The position numbers and the translations under genes were made by a program. A stretch of DNA of 64,000 bases. Origin: Chitinophagales bacterium. GTDB taxonomy: Bacteria; Bacteroidota; Bacteroidia; Chitinophagales; JADIYW01. The DNA is taken from positions 43,271 through 107,270 of the forward strand of contig JAIBAX010000008.1 in NCBI GenBank assembly GCA_019694955.1, given 5' to 3'. A model generated the notes under the pieces. The model saw only the letters and a list, made by a program, of their open reading frames with translations. It made no database searches and had not been told where the DNA came from. Below are positions 61,961-64,000 of this stretch, piece after piece. The stretch's first letter is position 1. Every line of letters starts with the position of its first letter.

Positions 61961-62830
61961 GTGATACTTTCAATGACTGGTTACGGCAGAACGACTTTCT
62001 ATTTTAGGGAGAAACAATTCCTTGTGGAAATGAAAACCCTAAATAGCAAAGGATTTGAGTTGTTGTTGAAAATTCCTGCTTTTCTCAAGCCTAAGGAAAT
62101 GGAAATCCGCCAATTAATTGCCAATCACCTCGAGCGGGGAAAACTGGAGTTTCAAATTCTGGAGGAACAAATTACTGATAGCAGTGGCGAGTTTCAGGTG
62201 CGATTACAACAAAAACTGGATGATCTAAAAAGATTTGCCTTAAAAAATAACCTTTCCATCGATTCCGTTCTTCCGGCATTGATTCTTTCGCAACAACAAC
62301 AACCAGAGGAAGCGACTGAGCCATTGGAGGAAACTTCTTGGGAGGAAATCTTAAAGACAATTACAGAAACAATCGTCAAATTAAATGAGTTTCGTAAAAA
62401 AGAAGGAGCATTTCTAGGATTATACCTCCGGGAGCGATTGGCACAACTTGAACTTCATGCCATCTCCGTCAAAGACATGGAAGGAAATCGTTTTGAAAGA
62501 CAACGGGAAAGACTGAAGCAAATCACACAAACCCTACAGGAAGAGAGTATTAATCATGACAGGTTTGAGCAAGAGCTGCTGTACTACATGGAAAAATGGG
62601 ATATTTCTGAAGAACTGAGTAGGTTGCAGGCACACCTCAGTTATTTCATGGAAGTCCTTGACAATTCAGAAATGGTAAAAGGCAAGAAACTTGGATTCAT
62701 CGCTCAGGAAATCGGTAGAGAAATCAATACATTAGGCGCAAAGGCATCCGATGCGCCCATACAAAAAGTCGTCGTACAAATGAAGGACGAATTGGAAAGA
62801 ATAAAAGAACAGGTGTCAAACGTTTTATAA
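61961..62830 (+). CDS. YicC family endoribonuclease-like protein
   Basis: 289 residues. The GTG at 61961 gives the family start MILSMTGYGRTTF; the ATG at 61973 would remove the conserved first residues. FLVEMKTLNSKGFELLLKIP and the C-terminal GKKLGFIAQEIGREINTLGA plus KASDAPIQKVVVQMKDELER are the YicC and DUF1732 signatures. E. coli YicC has been described as an RNase affecting sRNA. Overlaps gmk by 1 bp, the usual neighbour. Confidence 0.92.
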   Translation: MILSMTGYGRTTFYFREKQFLVEMKTLNSKGFELLLKIPAFLKPKEMEIRQLIANHLERGKLEFQILEEQITDSSGEFQVRLQQKLDDLKRFALKNNLSIDSVLPALILSQQQQPEEATEPLEETSWEEILKTITETIVKLNEFRKKEGAFLGLYLRERLAQLELHAISVKDMEGNRFERQRERLKQITQTLQEESINHDRFEQELLYYMEKWDISEELSRLQAHLSYFMEVLDNSEMVKGKKLGFIAQEIGREINTLGAKASDAPIQKVVVQMKDELERIKEQVSNVL

Positions 62831-63393
62831 TGGAAAAAGTTGTCATTATTACGGGACCATCTGGGGCAGGGAAAAATACCATTGCCGACCATATCCTTGA
62901 AGTATTCCCAAAACTTCATTATTCTGTGAGTGCTACCACACGCCAACCGAGAGAAGGGGAAAAAGAAGGTATTGATTATTATTTTATCTCTGTTGAAGCT
63001 TTCAAAGAAAAGATAAAAAAGGATGAATTCATAGAATGGGAAGAGGTTTATACAGACAAATACTATGGAACCCTAAAGTCAGAAGTTAATAGAATATGGG
63101 CAAATAATTGCTCCGTATTATTTGTTGTAGACGTTGTGGGTGCGCAGGATTTAAAGCGCCATTTTCAAGAGAAAGCACTGTCGATATTCGTTATGCCGCC
63201 GTCATTAGAGGTTTTAAAAAACAGAATACTCGGAAGAGGCTCAGAACCAATGGATTCCTTGGAAGAAAGATTGCGGAGAGCAAAGATAGAAATGAAACTA
63301 GCAGATCAGTTCGATACAATTTTAGTGAATGACCATTTAGAGGAAGCCTATAAGACTGCCGAGGCAATATTAAATGATTTTCTAGGGCAATAA
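62830..63393 (+). CDS. gmk: Guanylate kinase
   Basis: Phosphorylates GMP to GDP. 187 residues: the P-loop IITGPSGAGKNTIADHILEV has Asn where most enzymes have Ser/Thr or Gly, then SVSATTRQPREGEKEGIDYY, FIEWEEVYTDKYYGTLKSEV (GMP site) and FVMPPSLEVLKNRILGRG. Stop-start overlap with yicC implies one transcript. Confidence 0.95.
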   Translation: MEKVVIITGPSGAGKNTIADHILEVFPKLHYSVSATTRQPREGEKEGIDYYFISVEAFKEKIKKDEFIEWEEVYTDKYYGTLKSEVNRIWANNCSVLFVVDVVGAQDLKRHFQEKALSIFVMPPSLEVLKNRILGRGSEPMDSLEERLRRAKIEMKLADQFDTILVNDHLEEAYKTAEAILNDFLGQ

Positions 63394-63458
63394 TTTTTTC
63401 CAACTTCTCTTGGAAATATCAGAATTAAATTACATATTTATTAAAATTTTCAATCCTT

Positions 63459-63845
63459 ATGATATCGGCCATCACAAGAGGAATTAAGGTATTGGTAGAG
63501 TCATTCTATCAAGTAGACTATTCCTTGCCGGCAAAAAGTGAATTTATGTTCGCTTACAGGATAACCATTGTCAATGAGAGCGATAAAGCTGTTAAATTGA
63601 TGAGAAGGCATTGGTTCATAATGGAAAGCGATTCTATGATCAGGCAGGTGGAAGGCGAAGGTGTAGTGGGACAGCAACCCATATTGACACCGGGTGAATC
63701 ATATCAGTATATTTCCGGATGTGGTTTGAAGTCAGAAATTGGTAAAATGTATGGAACTTACCTGTTTCAAAGACTACAAGATGGCAAATTATTTTATGCC
63801 ACCATACCGGAATTTAAACTAATTGCGTCAGATAAGTTAAATTAA
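63459..63845 (+). CDS. apaG: Co2+/Mg2+ efflux protein ApaG
   Basis: 128 residues with the ApaG fibronectin III-like fold: FMFAYRITIVNESDKAVKLM, RRHWFIMESDSM, VEGEGVVGQQPILTPGESYQ and YISGCGLKSEIGKMYGTY. All standard family blocks are present. The name comes from E. coli cobalt-resistance phenotypes; the biochemical role is unsettled. Immediately downstream lies an IS element end. Confidence 0.92.
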   Translation: MISAITRGIKVLVESFYQVDYSLPAKSEFMFAYRITIVNESDKAVKLMRRHWFIMESDSMIRQVEGEGVVGQQPILTPGESYQYISGCGLKSEIGKMYGTYLFQRLQDGKLFYATIPEFKLIASDKLN

Positions 63846-63882
63846 TAAGGAAAAAATTTGGTTTTATATATAATTTAAATGA

Positions 63883-64000
63883 CTATCCGCTTTTATAAAC
63901 ATTTCCATACCAAGGTGATGAAACTGAGGCAATTAGTAGTCTATCGAATATTTTTTCACCAAAATATCTCCTATTGAATTTGTAACAATATTCGTCAAGA
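63883..64000 (-). mobile_element. 3' end of an IS1595/ISXO2-type transposase gene
   Basis: The minus strand from the window edge reads LDEYCYKFNRRYFGEKIFDR, LLIASVSSPWYGNVYKSG and a TAG at 63883-63885. L-x-E-Y/F-C-Y-K/R-F-N-R-R is the conserved C-terminal motif of IS1595-family (ISXO2-like) transposases. Only 38 codons are in view; the rest lies beyond 64000. The element boundary would fall between the apaG stop and 63883. Confidence 0.82.

Noticed and set aside
63397..63416. Hairpin TTTCCAA/TTGGAAA after gmk as a terminator
   Set aside because: The stem is short and not followed by a T-run on either strand.
63879..63974. Tiny plus-strand ORF at the right edge
   Set aside because: It overlaps the recognisable IS1595-type transposase C-terminus on the minus strand.
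1..64000. CRISPR arrays, rRNA genes, tmRNA, and known metabolite riboswitches
   Set aside because: I looked for regularly spaced repeats and for conserved RNA cores and saw none besides tRNA-Leu; the only regulatory RNA structure I can support is the Cys attenuator.

Overview
The window looks like a stretch of a Bacteroidota chromosome, probably from the Chitinophagales or a neighbouring order. The evidence is protein families largely confined to that phylum (a T9SS C-terminal sorting domain, DUF4270 and DUF4290 proteins, a TolB-like propeller fused to an outer-membrane barrel, a short-LID adenylate kinase, MurA with Asp at the active-site Cys position), many lipoprotein signals, AT-rich sequence, and repeated TAnnTTTG promoter boxes just upstream of start codons. 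Most of the window is housekeeping sequence. The accessory parts are a polysaccharide locus, a toxin-antitoxin patch and an immunity-gene island.

Layout. 1-6.3 kb: nucleotide-sugar genes (rfbA, galE), adk, hpt, a LysM glucosaminidase, an O-methyltransferase and a biotin carrier. 6.4-11.9 kb: a VanW protein, an M1 aminopeptidase and three damaged ParE/RelE-type toxin genes with their antitoxins, including a 200-bp direct duplication. 11.9-24.5 kb: an ABC-2 exporter pair, a T9SS-sorted protein, a DUF3800 protein, murA-tlpA-grpE-dnaJ, a DUF4290 protein, a UvrD/PcrA helicase and a Nudix hydrolase. 24.5-34.2 kb: a surface-polysaccharide cluster (WecA-like initiating transferase, glycosyltransferase, asparagine-synthetase-like amidotransferase, two sugar epimerases, acyltransferase, polytopic membrane protein). 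34.2-35.3 kb: a metallophosphoesterase lipoprotein.

35.4-38.7 kb is the most interesting part. A complete sulfur-carrier cysteine pathway (CysM-like synthase, JAMM protease, ThiS/MoaD-like carrier, MoeZ-like E1 with rhodanese) lies behind a short leader ORF with seven consecutive Cys codons. The leader is followed by mutually exclusive antiterminator and terminator hairpins. This has the form of a ribosome-mediated, cysteine-sensing transcription attenuator. The carrier has a six-residue tail after its Gly-Gly, which the neighbouring JAMM protease could remove.

39.6-43.1 kb: tRNA-Leu, then tig-clpP-clpX. 43.1-47.7 kb: a low-GC island of immunity-like genes, small secreted proteins and short fragments resembling polymorphic-toxin tails, with signs of decay. 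47.9-64 kb: a stop-interrupted small membrane protein, glmS, DUF4270, a GT5 catalytic-domain protein, panC, panD, a UPF0104-type membrane protein, a heptose nucleotidyltransferase, a GT-C membrane protein, an MBL hydrolase, the 1126-residue propeller/barrel protein, an EamA transporter, yicC, gmk, apaG, and at the right edge the 3' end of an IS1595-type transposase.

A 13-bp palindrome of the form AACCYCSGAGGTT recurs, mostly in pairs, in at least four intergenic regions.
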